Shown: positions 10,901-33,709 of the stretch, in pieces
How the letters are laid out: each line of letters opens with the position of its first letter
Numbering within the stretch: position 1 is the stretch's first letter
Assembly (NCBI RefSeq): GCF_964355755.1
Contig: NC_092670.1
Coordinates: forward strand, 40,349,795-40,413,794
DNA length: 64,000 nucleotides
Direction: 5' to 3'
Origin: Antedon mediterranea
Taxonomy: Eukaryota; Echinodermata; Crinoidea; Comatulida; Antedonidae
Program-made: the position numbers and the translations under genes
The notes under the pieces: generated by a model
Told to the model about the DNA's origin: nothing
Database searches by the model: none
The model's input: only the letters and a program-made list of their open reading frames with translations

Positions 10901-13900
10901 TCATGATACTCCAGTCCACTGTACTGATGTATACACAAGTGTGTCTTGTTTATCTAGTGAACATATAATCACCGTTTTCCTGACATTGGAAGCCATGCGG
11001 CCAAACTGCACTAAATCACGCGCACTAAACAGCTCACAATGAGGGCGACAGATAGCAATGTAGGAGGAGTGGAATAGCAACGGGTTACCTGAGGGGAAAA
11101 AAGAAAATTTGTAACATTATTTATTGACAAAATGTATTTATTATAATTTATAAATTCAAAGGAAAGATACTGAAAAAAATCTCAATGGGAATACAAATGA
11201 AATAAGCAAACAGCAAGAAATAAAGTGCCAAGCTTTCAGAAAACACTATTCCTTTGTCAGGGCTATTATTATATTTATAAAGATATTATTAAACCTACAA
11301 ACGTGTTACTACTGTACCTGGGTAAACTAAAAAGTCACCTCCAAACTTTCCGCCACTTGTCAAGAAGTAGCCTTTCTCCCAGAAATCCTTAAAGACGCGG
11401 AATCTCAGCCAATCCGTTTCTGTTGATGGGTAGTTCCATTCATCGACGGGGTGTTTACTATAGTTGGTAGCACCTACAAATAAAATATCAAGTGGAAATC
11501 ATTAAAAATACAAAATGTTTCTTCTTACAAATAAATAAGAAGCAGGGAAGGATCCTTGGACGTAGCGCTTGGTCCCCTTGACAGCTAGAATGACATGAAC
11601 TACTTTTTGATATCTAGTTTTGACAGACTGTCAATATTACTATTAATATGTCAGCATTCCTCAATTAAAAAATCCTGGATCCACCCCAGAGAAGGGTTGT
11701 CTATATTGTATAATGTAAAAAGAGGGTGGCAAGTGGGTAGGCCTACAATATGAGGGAATCTATAAAGCTAAGAGAAAGGTCTACTGAGGAGGAAAAAGAA
11801 GATATTGATTAGTGGAGGGTGAGGTGAGATGCAATAACAAATTGCTTTTGTCTTACTTGTTGGTAGGTGTATGAGGCATCCTTGATTAGCCTTGCTAATA
11901 CTGGTTTCTTCCTTTTCATCCACTTTGAACAATTCACATTTGTTCTTAGGTTCTGCTTCTTTTGTTGAATAGTTTATATTACATGGTGTGTCTACATCTT
12001 CATTTTTGTTACTTGTTTTATCTTCAGTTAATTTTAAATGTCCATGCTTTGAAATATCAACTTGGCTTCTTTCCTCAAATTCTTTGGTCAACTCTGTTTT
12101 GTCTTCATCTTTATTTTCATCTATGATTTTTTGTCTTTTGACATGTTCTTCTGAATCAGTATTATCTCTTTCTCTTTTGCCATATTTGGTGATTTCTTCT
12201 AAATCATGATCGATAGTAGGATGTTTGTCAATATTCTTTTCTTTTTGTTCAACTACCTGTGTTGTTATAGAACAAGTATTAGACAAACAATCATATATTG
12301 AATCTTTAACTTCTTCCTCAGTAGGTTTATTTGAAAACAATTCTTCAACGACCTCATTAGATTCTATTTTCCTGGCTACTTCCTCTTTCGTCTTTCCACT
12401 CAGCATCATTTTTCTACTCCTTGCTCTCTCCTTTCTTATAGTTTTCTTCTTTTTTGCATGATCTGCCTTATTTTTATTTAAAAATTCCACTTTCTTTGAT
12501 TCTTTTTCTGACTGCATGATCTGTTTCTAAAATGAAAAATTGATAATGATAACACAGATGGAATAACATCAAGGAATAGACTCACATTTTAACAGATATT
12601 AAGCTCTGTCTACACTATCAAACTAGTGTGATGTACCCAAATATTGTAGTGATATGTCTAAATATGGTAGTGATATGACGTTACCATGTCCATATATAGG
12701 CACATCACATTTTTTGTCACATAAAGGTTGATAGTGTAGACAGAGCTTTAGTCTTGTAAAAGTTGACGATTTTAAATAAAGTAGAACTTCCAAACCTGTT
12801 CTGAGAAACTTTTCAATCTATCCTCCTGATACTTGTGCACATCTGCAGCTGTTGGAATTTTGACTTTTATATTTATAATCCTTGCCACACCTACAAAAAT
12901 TAAATATTCATACTTTTTTTTTAACGTTATATTACCGGCTCTTTAAAAAATTTTAAAAATTGGGAGAAACATGAAGTAATCTGGAGAGTTGGTACCAGCA
13001 TAGGAGGAAGTATATGGTACGAGAGATGGATTCAGGATGTTAGAAAATAAGAGATCCTACTTTCTTACAAATATAATGCAGGTGGGAAAGCCACGATTTT
13101 TTGAAATCGTACAATTTTTTTCTTTCGTCCAACCAGCAGTGAGCATTAATGATCTTGCTTGAAAACGGATAACCGAATCATGCTCGATGTGAAAGCTCGC
13201 TCAACGCTCGCGATATTTTTCTCAGGGCATGTGAAAGTAGCTCAACTCTGGTTAGTACTGTTAGGGTGCTGGTATGAGCTTATCATTCTTTTCCTTCTTC
13301 ACTTTCCTTCCTTTTTCACAGCACTTTCAAAGAAAGAAACCATTTAATGAATGTATTAATAAAGTGAAAATAGTAATACCATATTCTATCAGGACAGCTG
13401 CTTCTTCTGGCATAAGTTGAAGAGGAAGACCAAGCTGCAAATTCTGATGTGGTGCTCTTGGTAGGCAACCGATTAGCTTTCCAACAATGTTGTGTTTTTC
13501 TCGAATCGTTTTTACATCTAAAAAAGAAAGCAATTTATTCAATCAGATGTAAATTAATTTTTATGCGACATAACTAAACGGAATAATTTTTTTGATACTA
13601 GAGTAATTAACAAGTGGAACTCGCTGCCCGAATCTGTTGTCAATAGCAAGAGTGTAAATTCATTCAAAAACAAACTTGACAAATACACACACATACACAC
13701 ATATGAGAGAAGAGGCTCCCTACGAGTTTAAAAACTCATTGCCTCTTAACTTTACTAAAGGTAAGAATTACTAAAGGTAAGAATAATTACTTGTCGGTTG
13801 ATTATTAATATTTTTTAAAATTGATTATTTAATTGAAATCTAATCTAGGCTAGCCTATTAATACACAACATTTGAAATTAAAATGAAAACAAAACATTGT

Positions 13901-14162
13901 GAAATAAAAAGCAACTAACCACTACAGTGATACAAACAAAGCTAGGCCTAACTAGTGTTTGTTTTTATTTATTCCTAGCTAGTGTAGTGAGTCCTACTCA
14001 CCCTCCTGCCTGCTGCCTGCTGCTGGCAGGTTTTCAGCCTGGTCTGGCTGGACCAAGATCATTTATGTTTATAGTACTTAAAATGTACATACCTTCTGCT
14101 TTCCAAATCAAGATTTTATTACTACATAATAGAAGATCAATTACATCTTCTTCACTATCCAT
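10901..14162 (-). CDS. TSEN34: tRNA-splicing endonuclease subunit Sen34
   Basis: Six exons on the minus strand: 14162-14093, 13517-13380, 12890-12796, 12526-11857, 11473-11318 and 11088-10901. They join to 1317 nt (438 aa) with all phases matching and GT/AG junctions. The N-terminal domain carries GCLPRAPHQNLQLGLPLQLM and PEEAAVL, as in vertebrate Sen34. A long lysine/glutamate-rich linker (exon 4) follows, then the C-terminal nuclease domain: GYFLTSGGKFGGDFLVYPG, FHSSYIAI, SNVRKTVIICS. The catalytic triad is complete (Tyr375, His383, Lys414) with the same 8- and 31-residue spacings as the human enzyme. In the nuclear TSEN complex this subunit cuts the 3' splice site of pre-tRNA introns. The linker makes it longer than human Sen34 (310 aa). 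It is divergent from MCM3. Confidence 0.96.
12601..12748. mobile_element. MITE family A, copy 1
   Basis: About 148 bp with inverted ends AAGCTCTGTCTACACTATCAAACT and its complement, followed by TA on the right. The interior carries CCATATATAGGCACATCACA. It lies in TSEN34 intron 3. This is one of the best preserved copies and defines the family. Confidence 0.9.
13560..13795 (+). mobile_element. CR1-like LINE C-terminal fragment
   Basis: The plus-strand translation from about 13600 reads VINKWNSLPESVVNSKSV then NSFKNKLDKY, the conserved end of CR1-type reverse transcriptases. It is followed by a short tail with duplicated TTACTAAAGGTAAGAAT units near 13752-13785. It lies in TSEN34 intron 1, antisense to that gene, and is a truncated relic. 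Confidence 0.7.
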
Positions 14163-14462
14163 TTTATCTGAATTTTAATGTATTTCTTATGAAGCAACCC
14201 ACATGCGTTACGGATGGATGATTCCGTTGACTTTAAATAATGACCTTTGACCCTCTTATTTCCGCTGTGCGTTGTTAGATTGCTAGAATTTCCACCAATG
14301 GTAAAAGCGTATTCATTTAAAAGGACTTTACAAAAACATGAAATCACGTGGTGAAACCGCGCGAATTTGAGACACAGCGGCGGTAAGTTATTTTTGCACT
14401 GAGAAAAGAAAAAGGATAAACTGGTGTTTCTCTCTTTGTTTTAGTTAAAATAACGATTAAAA
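14163..14462. promoter_or_regulatory. shared divergent promoter TSEN34/MCM3
   Basis: Exactly 300 bp separate the two start codons. It contains a perfect E-box CACGTG (14345-14350), an E2F-like CCGCGCGAA (14357-14365; TTCGCGCGG on the other strand) and a DR1-type TGACCTTTGACCC (14241-14253). No TATA box is evident. A possible 62-bp MCM3 5'-UTR intron is suggested by GTAAGT at 14383 and TTTTAG ending at 14444. MCM genes are classical E2F targets. The sites are seen directly; their use is inferred. Confidence 0.7.
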
Positions 14463-24973
<10,511 letters not shown>

Positions 24974-25007
24974 AATCAACTCTGAACTAACTTAGAACTG
25001 ATACTGA

Positions 25008-25013
25008 AATAAA
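25008..25013 (+). terminator. candidate MCM3 polyadenylation signal
   Basis: AATAAA lies 35 bp after the MCM3 stop codon. A second AATAAA is at 25162-25167. Which one is used cannot be decided from the sequence. Confidence 0.5.
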
Positions 25014-25167
25014 TAAGTTAAAAGACTTGAATTAAAACTTATCTGGTGAAAAATATTCACCATAGTAAAATGCCAGTGTCTAGTTAAAAATATAAGTGGA
25101 TTTAAAAGCAAATACGGTAAAAATATGCACAATAATATTGTCTAGAAACATTTTGTCAGCCAATAAA

Positions 25168-26447
25168 GTTGAGTGGTTTAAAAAAGACCCAACCATTTCT
25201 ATTGGTTGAATCAAATCTAAAGACACTGGTAATCTATATTATATAGCACGATCTTATTAACATTCTGTCTCTGATGATAAAATTAGAATAAATGTGTGTT
25301 GGCCTATTAGCATACCTGTACTGTACATGGATGTGAAATAATATGAGGGTAAATAAATAAATGTCACCTGGTATGTAGATAGACTGTAGATGGACTGACA
25401 AAGGAAGCCCTCTTGAAAAAGATAGAAATAAAACAGTTTTTGTAAATTGTAGCTTTGCTAATTGTAAGTCTAGTTGTAAATATTTTGTACTGTTATTATA
25501 TAAAGTTTAACAATACAAGGATTACTGTGCAAAAATGCTTCAGAAAAACCAAAACAAAATTTAAAGAAAAGGTGATTATACTGGAGCTCTGTACATAGGC
25601 CTACTGTACACATGTTAAGGACGGTTTAGTTTATATAAACACATTTTGACAAATAAAACAAGTTGACACAACAACAATTATGACCTCTCTGTTTATCGTT
25701 TATCATAATAATATACAAATATAAATCGTTATTGTACTGCGTTAAGTATGTAGTAAAACCAATCGTATTCACAAACTTTAAGAAATTTGATTACTTAAAT
25801 GCCAAGGTTAACTTGTTTATTCCTTTTTTTTAATTGTTTTTTTTTTACAATAATATACAAACGGTTTTATTGCTGTGAGTTTGGAGTGATTCAAATGATA
25901 TCGGCACAATAAATTGTAAAATAAATGCTTATAAAGAAATAAAAACAGATTTGCAAGGTAAGCATTCTGAATACAATTAAAGGTATAGCAATCAATACTC
26001 TCATTGCATCAGTTGTCGCTCAATATAAAGAGCGATTTGAACCCACGACCCTGTAATTCGAAGTCACTTCCACTTTCTTATTTTAATTTACAATAAAAAA
26101 CCAGTAAATTCAAGCAGAGTAAATATAAATAAGTATATTGAATATGTAAGTTTAAAGACACCTTGAACAAATAGTAAGGATTGAAAACAAACACGAACCT
26201 GGATTTCGAGGGCTAATCAAATCAAAACTTTCATTTTTGTAGAACTGAGTGAAATAATTTTCGTTTTCTACAATTTGCGTTGATTTATTAGCAAAAGAAG
26301 TTTCCGTTTTTGTTGGTTTCAGTAAATTAAATTAATGTTTTTACTTTTGAAAGTATGCAACGTTTTAATCAGAGTCATGCTGATGACTAACCTAGGCCTA
26401 CCAATAAAAGTTGTCACTCACTCGATCACACAAGAACCATGCTTTTA
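25168..26447. other. intergenic, no gene seen
   Basis: AT-rich DNA with no supported coding region. A possible minus-strand tRNA-SINE remnant lies near 26020-26075; on that strand GGGTTCAAATCGC resembles a B-box. Confidence 0.4.
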
Positions 26448-26586
26448 AAGCTCAGTCTGCACTATCAAACTTTATGATAACAAAAATGAGATGTGCCCAT
26501 ATATGGACATGACGATGTCATATCACTACCATATTTGGGCACATCATATTTTTTTGTTAAACTAGTTTGATAGTCAGACAGAGCAC
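26448..26586. mobile_element. MITE family A, copy 6
   Basis: Left end AAGCTCAGTCTGCACTATCAAAC; the right end is degraded (GATAGTCAGACAGAGC). Intergenic. Confidence 0.82.
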
Positions 26587-26640
26587 GTTTTTAATCTCAA
26601 CATGATACAATTAACAATTTAGTTGTTAAGTTTGATTATT

Positions 26641-26772
26641 GGGTGCAACGCAAGGACGTACGCGCAACGCATGTAATGTTACCAATCACAAGCGACATGG
26701 AATGGTACGTCGATTGTGATTGGCCAACACCACTTGCGTGCATACCGTCCAAGTGGGAACCAAGCTTTAATA
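26641..26772. mobile_element. MITE family B fragment
   Basis: Reads GCAACGCAAGGACGTACGCG, then TTACCAATCACAAGCGACA, then GATTGTGATTGGCC, and ends GTCCAAGTGGGAACCAAGCTTTA. The left terminus is missing. The 82-codon ORF across it is incidental. Confidence 0.75.
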
Positions 26773-27454
26773 ATCGAGAACCAGAAGACATCGACATCGA
26801 ATTGAATTGCCTGTTGGTTGGGGGTTCCTTGTTTTTTTTAATACAACCGGGTGTTTCGCGTGCTATTTGCAAGCGTTACATGGATGGATAACAAGTACAT
26901 TAAATCATGTTTATACAAATAATCAATTCTTGACCTTTAACCTACAAATTCATGAAGAGGCAAAGGTTTTTTAAGACAATCCGTTAACTATCTATAGGAA
27001 ACATAGTCGAATCTCTTTATTTCCGTCGACAATCAATTAAATTTGCTAATAATAGACCTAGATTTGGTTAAATTACGCGTGGACCCTGTCTCGAGATGTG
27101 GTTTGCTTGTTTGTCTCCCAGACCAACCTGGTTTCCTGTCGTTTGACAGTTTTTCAGACGATCAGCTTCCTCAAACTTCTTAACCGCAAGTAGGCCTATA
27201 AGAGAGACTTATCACATTAACATTTTACAACTTATTTGTGTCTCAGCGTCAATTTTACGCAATATGGCCTTTTCATAACTTGTTGAAATTTCAAACACGA
27301 AAAACTGTTTTGGAATAGAGAAATAACGAGTTGTGAATTATGGTGAATGATCAGTAGTGGATATGAAATGGGAGGGGTCTAACATTTCTGAGGGGCGGGT
27401 CGGTATTCTTGGATCCGCCTATGTCATTTCAGCCTGAATGACGGATATTGAGAA

Positions 27455-27624
27455 GACGATGATGAGGATATCATGATGATGATAATGAGGATGTCATGAT
27501 GATGATAATGATGGTGATGATGATGTGATGATGATGGTGATTATGATAATGATGATGATGATGTGATGATGATGATAATATGATGACGATGGTGATGATG
27601 ATGATGATGATGATAATAATGATA

Positions 27625-27655
<31 letters not shown>

Positions 27656-27712
27656 CGACAACGACGACGATGATGATGATGATAATGATGATAACGATAA
27701 TGATGAGATGAA
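27455..27712. repeat. (GAT)n-type microsatellite
   Basis: About 260 bp of GATGATGATAATGATGATG-type sequence. The poly-Ser and poly-His ORFs on the minus strand are products of this repeat. Confidence 0.97.
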
Positions 27713-29827
27713 CAAGAACGAATCATGATAGGTTTTAATAATTGATGAAGATTGTTGAAGCATTATAAATGATAAAGAGATAAACTAGATGATGACACAG
27801 TCTTGCATCCAGTACTCGGTAGCAGCGATGGTAAACATCCATCTTGGATTACGTAGGATTCTTAAAGCACATAAAACTCATTGTGGTATCTTGTATATTA
27901 ATATGGTAACACGGTTTAAATGGATCAGTGCTAAGTAGCACTTTTCTCGTGGGAAATCTTTATTTTATATGACAAGATACCGTAAAAGCTGCTGCACATA
28001 CTTTGTTAAACAGTCGGCGAATAACGTGTTCTTTTTATTTTGTTTTTTACTTTATATATACCGTTATTATTTAATTTTCTTGTAGATAAACTGTGATCGC
28101 AAAGACCAATGGGTTGAGGCGACAATGCTAGATCGTCATGTACTAAAACGCTTTCAGCGACTCATGACATAATTATGGTAGGGTTAAAATTGTAACTGTA
28201 AACTTAAATTTAATTTACTCCTAATTAATTCAAACTGGGCAAGCACGCATTAATACACACCAGGAAATGTTAATCAATTAAAATAATTATCATCAGGGTC
28301 ACATCTACACAGTCCGCCTTGATACAACACGCGTAAAGTAAGCATACAATAATATGTTTAGACGCGCGCGTGAACTACCGTACTTTCCCATCGGCAGCGA
28401 GTACTGAGAGCATTACTCGCTTCATATATGTTTACGTACGCTTCATGTATTTTTTCAGACAAAAAATGTCCAAATATGTTCGTATTTCCGACGGCATGAT
28501 ATGATATGACGGGTAAAAGACATAACGGTTTTATCTCCATAGAAATTGTGTTTATTTATTTTTATATCCCAACTGAGTTTTTAACACATTTGCTTTAGAC
28601 GACAGAAATAATTAATCATTCAAGTTTTTAAAATTATATAAAATATTTTATGTCAATTTCAATAATACAGTATAATAATAAACAGATATTATTATACAGC
28701 AATACAGAAAACTAAAACAGAAAGAGATACATTGATTTTACACACGCGTCTAAATCCTGATAATAATAGTACGACTTTTGTACGCGCACGTGAACATTGT
28801 TGCTTCGTTGTGTAAAGCCCTCCATATATCGGTAAATACGGACGAACTAATTTATCGACATTACCTAATTTAAAATGTTTTAGTGGTTCGTACGAAACCA
28901 TTCAATTAATATACAAAAATAATTTAATTTGAACTAACCTCTGACCTTTAAGGTGATATAACAAAGATACACATTTCGACGCACATTATGACGACACAAT
29001 ATTAAATGAAACCTTACTTTTATTTTCATATCTCGTAATTATGTAAAAATTAGAATTTAAAAACAGATAAATAACTTATTAATTAGTTTAAATGGATGAA
29101 TTCTACATTCTATATTACGTAATAGTCGAGGGATTTCAGTTATGTAAAAGTCAGCTTTTCATTAAAAGAAAAGTAGTAAATAATTAATTTCACTAGGGCT
29201 ACATTACATTTGTAAAACTTACTAAGGGAGCATGTCAAATCCTACTGCAGTTACAGCAGGAAATATACTTTTTACCTGATTATGCTATAGTTAGTATTAT
29301 TTTGCAAACTATTTTTGGCTTATTGTTTATTGCAGTAACTGGCGCCTCATAAACTTTTAGGATTGAACAAAATTCATACGTTATTTTAGTAAATAATTAA
29401 GTTACTGCAGTAACTTCAGTAGAATAATTTTGACATTATTCATAATCTATATATAAATTTATTAATATAATATTATTGAGGTATAGCATTTAATAAATAA
29501 ATGAAATAATATTTGTGGGTTTAACCCTCATTATTTTGTACGATATAATTCTGTATCGTCCAAAAAGCTCTTCGATTTTGACGTTCCCTGGGCAAAAACA
29601 TGAATGTAATCAAAGGAGCTTTTACTGAATCAGTTCGTTCATTTCACTATTAACAGATTTGTTTATCTTTCGATGCCTCACACGATTGATGATATCATTC
29701 TTACTTGAAGGAGTTTGAACTTTTACTTCCCTAAATCGATCCTCACAAAATGATTTAATTAAATAGAGTACAAAGGCAAGCTTAGGTGGCACACACACGC
29801 ACATCTATTATCATTTGAAATATTAAA
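27713..29827. other. intergenic, no gene seen
   Basis: AT-rich, with no coding region, RNA gene or structured repeat that I can support. The short ORFs at 28358-28901 and 29622-29804 show no recognisable domain. Confidence 0.4.
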
Positions 29828-29828
29828 G

Positions 29829-30080
29829 CTTGGTCCCACTAGGACGCAACTTACAACGACGTGAGCGCAACGAAAGTAATTTGGCCAATCACGACGCGAT
29901 GTTAATGATTCATCGCGTCATGATTGGTTAAATTACTTGCGTTGCGCGTTTCGTCCATCAGCAGTAAATCGTGGTTCCCCACTAGGAGACGCAACGCAAG
30001 GACGTACGCGCAACGCATGCGAGTTTTGACGAATGACAAGCCACTGTTCGAATAATCCATCACTTGTGTTTATCACTAAA
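29829..30080. mobile_element. MITE family B, two adjoining degraded copies
   Basis: It starts AAGCTTGGTCCCACTAGGAC and holds TTTGGCCAATCACGACGCGA opposite CGCGTCATGATTGGTTAAAT. From about 29970 a second partial copy begins (GTGGTTCCCCACTAGGAGAC) and runs into the tandem triplication at 30081. Confidence 0.75.
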
Positions 30081-30626
30081 GCGTGGTTCCCACTAGCGAC
30101 GCAACACAAGGACGTAACGCACCGCAAGTGAATTGACCAATCACAAGCGATTGCTTATTCGTTTGTGATTGCTAACTGTCTATAACTTTGCTTGTCATTG
30201 GTTAAAACGCTTGCGTTGCGTTTACGTCCTTGCGTTACGTTCTAGTGGGAACCAAGCTTTAAGCGTGGTTCCCACTAGCGACGCAACACAAGGACGTAAC
30301 GCACCGCAAGTGAATTGACCAATCACAAGCGATTGCTTATTCGTTTGTGATTGCTAACTGTCTATAACTTTGCTTGTCATTGGTTAAAACGCTTGCGTTG
30401 CGTTTACGTCCTTGCGTTACGTTCTAGTGGGAACCAAGCTTTAAGCGTGGTTCCCACTAGCGACGCAACACAAGGACGTAACGCACCGCAAGTGAATTGA
30501 CCAATCACAAGCGATTGCTTATTCGTTTGTGATTGCTAACTGTCTATAACTTTGCTTGTCATTGGTTAAAACGCTTGCGTTGCGTTTACGTCCTTGCGTT
30601 ACGTTCTAGTGGGAACCAAGCTTTAC
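30081..30626. repeat. 182-bp tandem triplication of a family B MITE
   Basis: Three units start at 30081, 30263 and 30445 (GCGTGGTTCCCACTAGCGAC). I see no mismatch between them. Each is a near-complete family B element with CCAATCACAAGCGATTGCTT opposed by GTCATTGGTTAAAACGC, ending CTAGTGGGAACCAAGCTTTA. A partial remnant follows (30627-30672). Confidence 0.95.
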
Positions 30627-30672
30627 GTTGCGTTACGTCCATGCGTTGTCTCGCTAGGGGGAACCAAGCTTA

Positions 30673-31398
30673 AGATTTATCGATAGAATCAATCACTCAC
30701 AACTCTCCAAGTACATCTTCTATCCCTTCGTCTCTCCTAATCAATTCGTTTTACACTTCGATGGTGGTATATTGTATTTTAGTTTAAGACGCCATAGGCT
30801 TGATTCCCAAGGGGGTACAAACCAAGTTGTAAGCATTTGTTGAGCATGCGCAGACTTAATTTACCGGATAGGCTATGTAATCAACGTATGGAAAGTAATT
30901 AGCATGCGAGTAGCGTGTATAAATGTAATATTATGGAAACATTGGCCACTTTTTATTTGAGGAATATAGCAATTTGGATGTGAATGAGAAAGTTTTTTGA
31001 CGATTCTCGCTTTCACACACACACACACACTCATTATAAACATGTTTATCCTCATTTTCACTCTCATTATATTATTTTCACCATTAAATTACGTCATAAT
31101 ATATAATCATCCTTTCATTTAAAAAGTTGAGGTAGATCTTATATTTATTATGCAATGCACCACTGCCAGAGATTTGGAATTTGATGTACCTACTGTTCAA
31201 TTGTTTTAATAATCATTTCAGTCGGCCATAATTATGCGCGTCCCTCGTCATCTATACGCCCGGCGCGCTCCACACGCCACGCGCCTACTTTATTGGCGCT
31301 GCCTCTTCGCGTCAGATCGTCTTGACAGGACACTCCGGGTTTTGCTCTTAAACGTGTCATCCGTTGTTATTTATCGCAAACCATCTAGGCCTAAAACC
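30673..31398. other. 3' flank of the sulfotransferase gene
   Basis: No coding region seen. A short (CA)n tract lies at 31015-31030, and a GC-rich patch with CGCGCTCCACACGCCACGCG lies at about 31262. Confidence 0.4.
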
Positions 31399-33006
31399 TC
31401 AAAATAAATCCGGCTTAGGATATCCAAATAACTCAAAATCAAGTTTATATACATTCCATAGTTTTTTAATGACCCCAAGGGTCAATTGATCGTAATATCG
31501 ATAATATTGGTTTTTACTGTCTGTGGGATTGCTATTGTGAGCTTCCGGAAACGTTATTTCATCAGATACGTTAAAATTCCGTAAAATAAACTCGGAATCG
31601 TCTTTGATTGTCTCAAGTTTTGCTATATAATCATAATTTATTTTACACGGTGAGCAAATGCTCTTCATATCCTGCCAGTGGTTTTCAAAGGCTAGTCTTT
31701 GCTCTGGGTCTGTTAGGTAAGCGACGAATTCTGGCCAGCGGACGCCGCGTCCAGTTGCGAGGTTCATCCGCGTCGGTTTGCGGCGATAGCGCTGCATAAT
31801 GAGTTTACCGTAATATTGAAAATGAACCTTACTATCGTATTCAACCAAATCTTCAAATTTATTTTTATACGCTGATAGAATACGAACGAATGGATCTCTG
31901 GCCACCATAAATTTGGTGAAATTAGCTAAGACGGCTGATTGTTCTTCTAACGGAAGTGACGATAACAACGTCATGCCGTTGTTTTCATGTGCTTCCCATC
32001 CAGTGATGTCATTAATATGTTTAGGGTAACCTTCTAACACCATCATAACACGTTTCCAGTTGCTGCACGCTACTTTTGGAATATAACAATATATGCCTTT
32101 GATGTTATAGTTGACGTATATGTGATCTGCTGTCTCTTGTTCTATAGGTCCCTCACTAAGTTCTTTGTGTTCGCTACATACTTGTCTAAGATGTTTTAAT
32201 CTTGATTTCTGTTCTATTTCTTGAAGTTCCATAAAACTTTTCTGAAAGTAGACAACATATAACAATTATAAGTTTATATTCACAGTTTGTTTAACGTTCT
32301 TCTTAATTGCATGTAGTTCTATGGGTGTAGTTTCTTTGTACGCGTCAGTTTTGTATCTAATAGTACAGAAATCAAATCAGTCCACCATAGTTTTACATTT
32401 ATAATTTTAGCGTTTACTTACTGGGGGTGGTTCTGTTCTTATAACATCTCTCGCAACTGTGAATACAAAAACAAGAAGATATAATTAGTATTTTTTAAAT
32501 ATTATAAAAGAAGAGAGCGCAAGGTAAAAATGACGTACACACAATTTGACCAATTATAAGAAAGTTCGTATCCATCGCTTGTGATTGGTCCAATATTGTG
32601 GTGTGTCTTTGCGATTTGTCCCAATAGGAACAAGCTTGGTTCTCTAAAAGCAGCGTCGTACGCGCGCGCCCTGGCGCAATGCCAGTGGGTTGACGAATCA
32701 GAAGCGATGGTGCAGAGTATCCATCGCGTCGTGATGATTGGTCAAGTCACTATATAGCTCTCGCTTACGTGATTGCGTTGCGCTCATGTGGGAAACAAAC
32801 TTTAATAGGAGCTTTAGCCTTTACGATAAATGTTTGTACTTACGCAGGTAGGGGTTGTCGCCGTATCTAAATACAGCGGGAGATTGTCTTGTGGTGGCGA
32901 ACATAATTCCAAACAAACTAAGAGCTAAGCAGATCGCCAGTATCGACTTAGTGTTCCTCAGCATATTCAAACATATTGTAAACGGTGCACTTTTTAATCT
33001 CGTCAT
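31399..33006 (-). CDS. carbohydrate sulfotransferase, HNK-1ST/CHST8-14 family (Sulfotransfer_2)
   Basis: Three coding exons: 33006-32844, 32456-32422 (only 35 bp) and 32241-31399. They join to 1041 nt (346 aa), phases matching. Type II Golgi topology: short basic N-terminus, membrane anchor at about 21-37 (SILAICLALSLFGIMFA), then a stem. The 5'-phosphosulfate loop is IPKVACSNWKR (120-130) and the 3'-phosphate loop is ARDPFVRILSAY (180-191, Ser189). The C-terminus has DFELFGY. Two possible N-glycosylation sites (NFT, NVS) are present. The family transfers sulfate from PAPS to GalNAc or related sugars on chondroitin/dermatan chains or HNK-1-type glycans. It resembles CHST11-like enzymes in layout, but the exact substrate cannot be read from sequence. 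A family B MITE lies in intron 1. Confidence 0.92.
32550..32808. mobile_element. MITE family B, degraded copies in sulfotransferase intron 1
   Basis: It contains CAATTTGACCAATTATAAG and CGCTTGTGATTGGTCC, then a second half with GCGTCGTACGCGCGCGCCCT and CATCGCGTCGTGATGATTGG, ending GTGGGAAACAAACTTTAATA. Confidence 0.65.
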
Positions 33007-33160
33007 GATGAACGCTATTAAAATAAAAAGAAAAGTTCAAATTTAAATTATGATGATTTTTCGCACCTCTCATGTCACTCTGTGTCCCTACGGCCCCCTG
33101 CTGTGTGAGGGCAGCACAAATCAGTTTTGTTACAAAGTTTGAAATGAAAACTGAAGCATA

Positions 33161-33313
33161 AAGCTCTGTCTACACTATCAAAATAGTTTGAAAAAAAAGG
33201 TGTGATGTGCCCAAATATACAGTATCCACAAATATGGTAGTGATATGACATCAGCATGTTCATAGGCACAACATCCCATCACGTAATAAAGTTTGATAGT
33301 GTAGACAGAGCTT
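33161..33313. mobile_element. MITE family A, copy 7
   Basis: A near-complete copy with TA on both sides: AAGCTCTGTCTACACTATCAAA at the left and GTTTGATAGTGTAGACAGAGCTT at the right. It lies about 150 bp upstream of the sulfotransferase start codon. Confidence 0.92.
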
Positions 33314-33341
33314 TAGGTTGTGTCAAATGACTATGATTAAA

Positions 33342-33482
33342 AGTTGGTTCCCACTAGGGATGCAACAAATATTATTGGTTGTTCCTTCACAACGCAACGC
33401 AACGACATACGCGCAAGGACATATGCGCAACAACATACGCGCAACGACATACGCGCACCGTAAGTAATTTGACCAATCAGCT
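33342..33482. mobile_element. MITE family B, degraded copy
   Basis: It starts GTTGGTTCCCACTAGGGATG and contains a short internal amplification of ACGCGCAACGACATACGCGC, then TTTGACCAATCAGCTTAG. The right half is lost. Confidence 0.65.
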
Positions 33483-33709
33483 TAGTGAGAAGCGGAGGTA
33501 CAATGATTGGCATTAGTACTGTAGATTATAAGCGGCCTGTGAGCTAAGGTCGGCGGCGACGGCTTAATGTGCCATTATTCATACTCCTCGATTTTCGCTT
33601 TCAATCTTCATTTCCCTTACAAGATCTGTACGCCATTTTATTATAATCACTTATAAGCACAGTGTAGCAATAATGGGATTGTGCCTTATATGGAGAATAT
33701 ACAAAATAC

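Noticed and set aside
11988-12461. Ser/Leu-rich plus-strand ORFs
   Set aside because: Antisense shadows of the Lys/Glu-rich linker exon of TSEN34.
26643-26891. Overlapping 78- and 82-codon ORFs on both strands
   Set aside because: They lie across a family B MITE, whose near-palindromic arms keep frames open by chance.
27494-27763. Poly-Ser and poly-His ORFs
   Set aside because: They come from the GAT-type microsatellite read on the minus strand.
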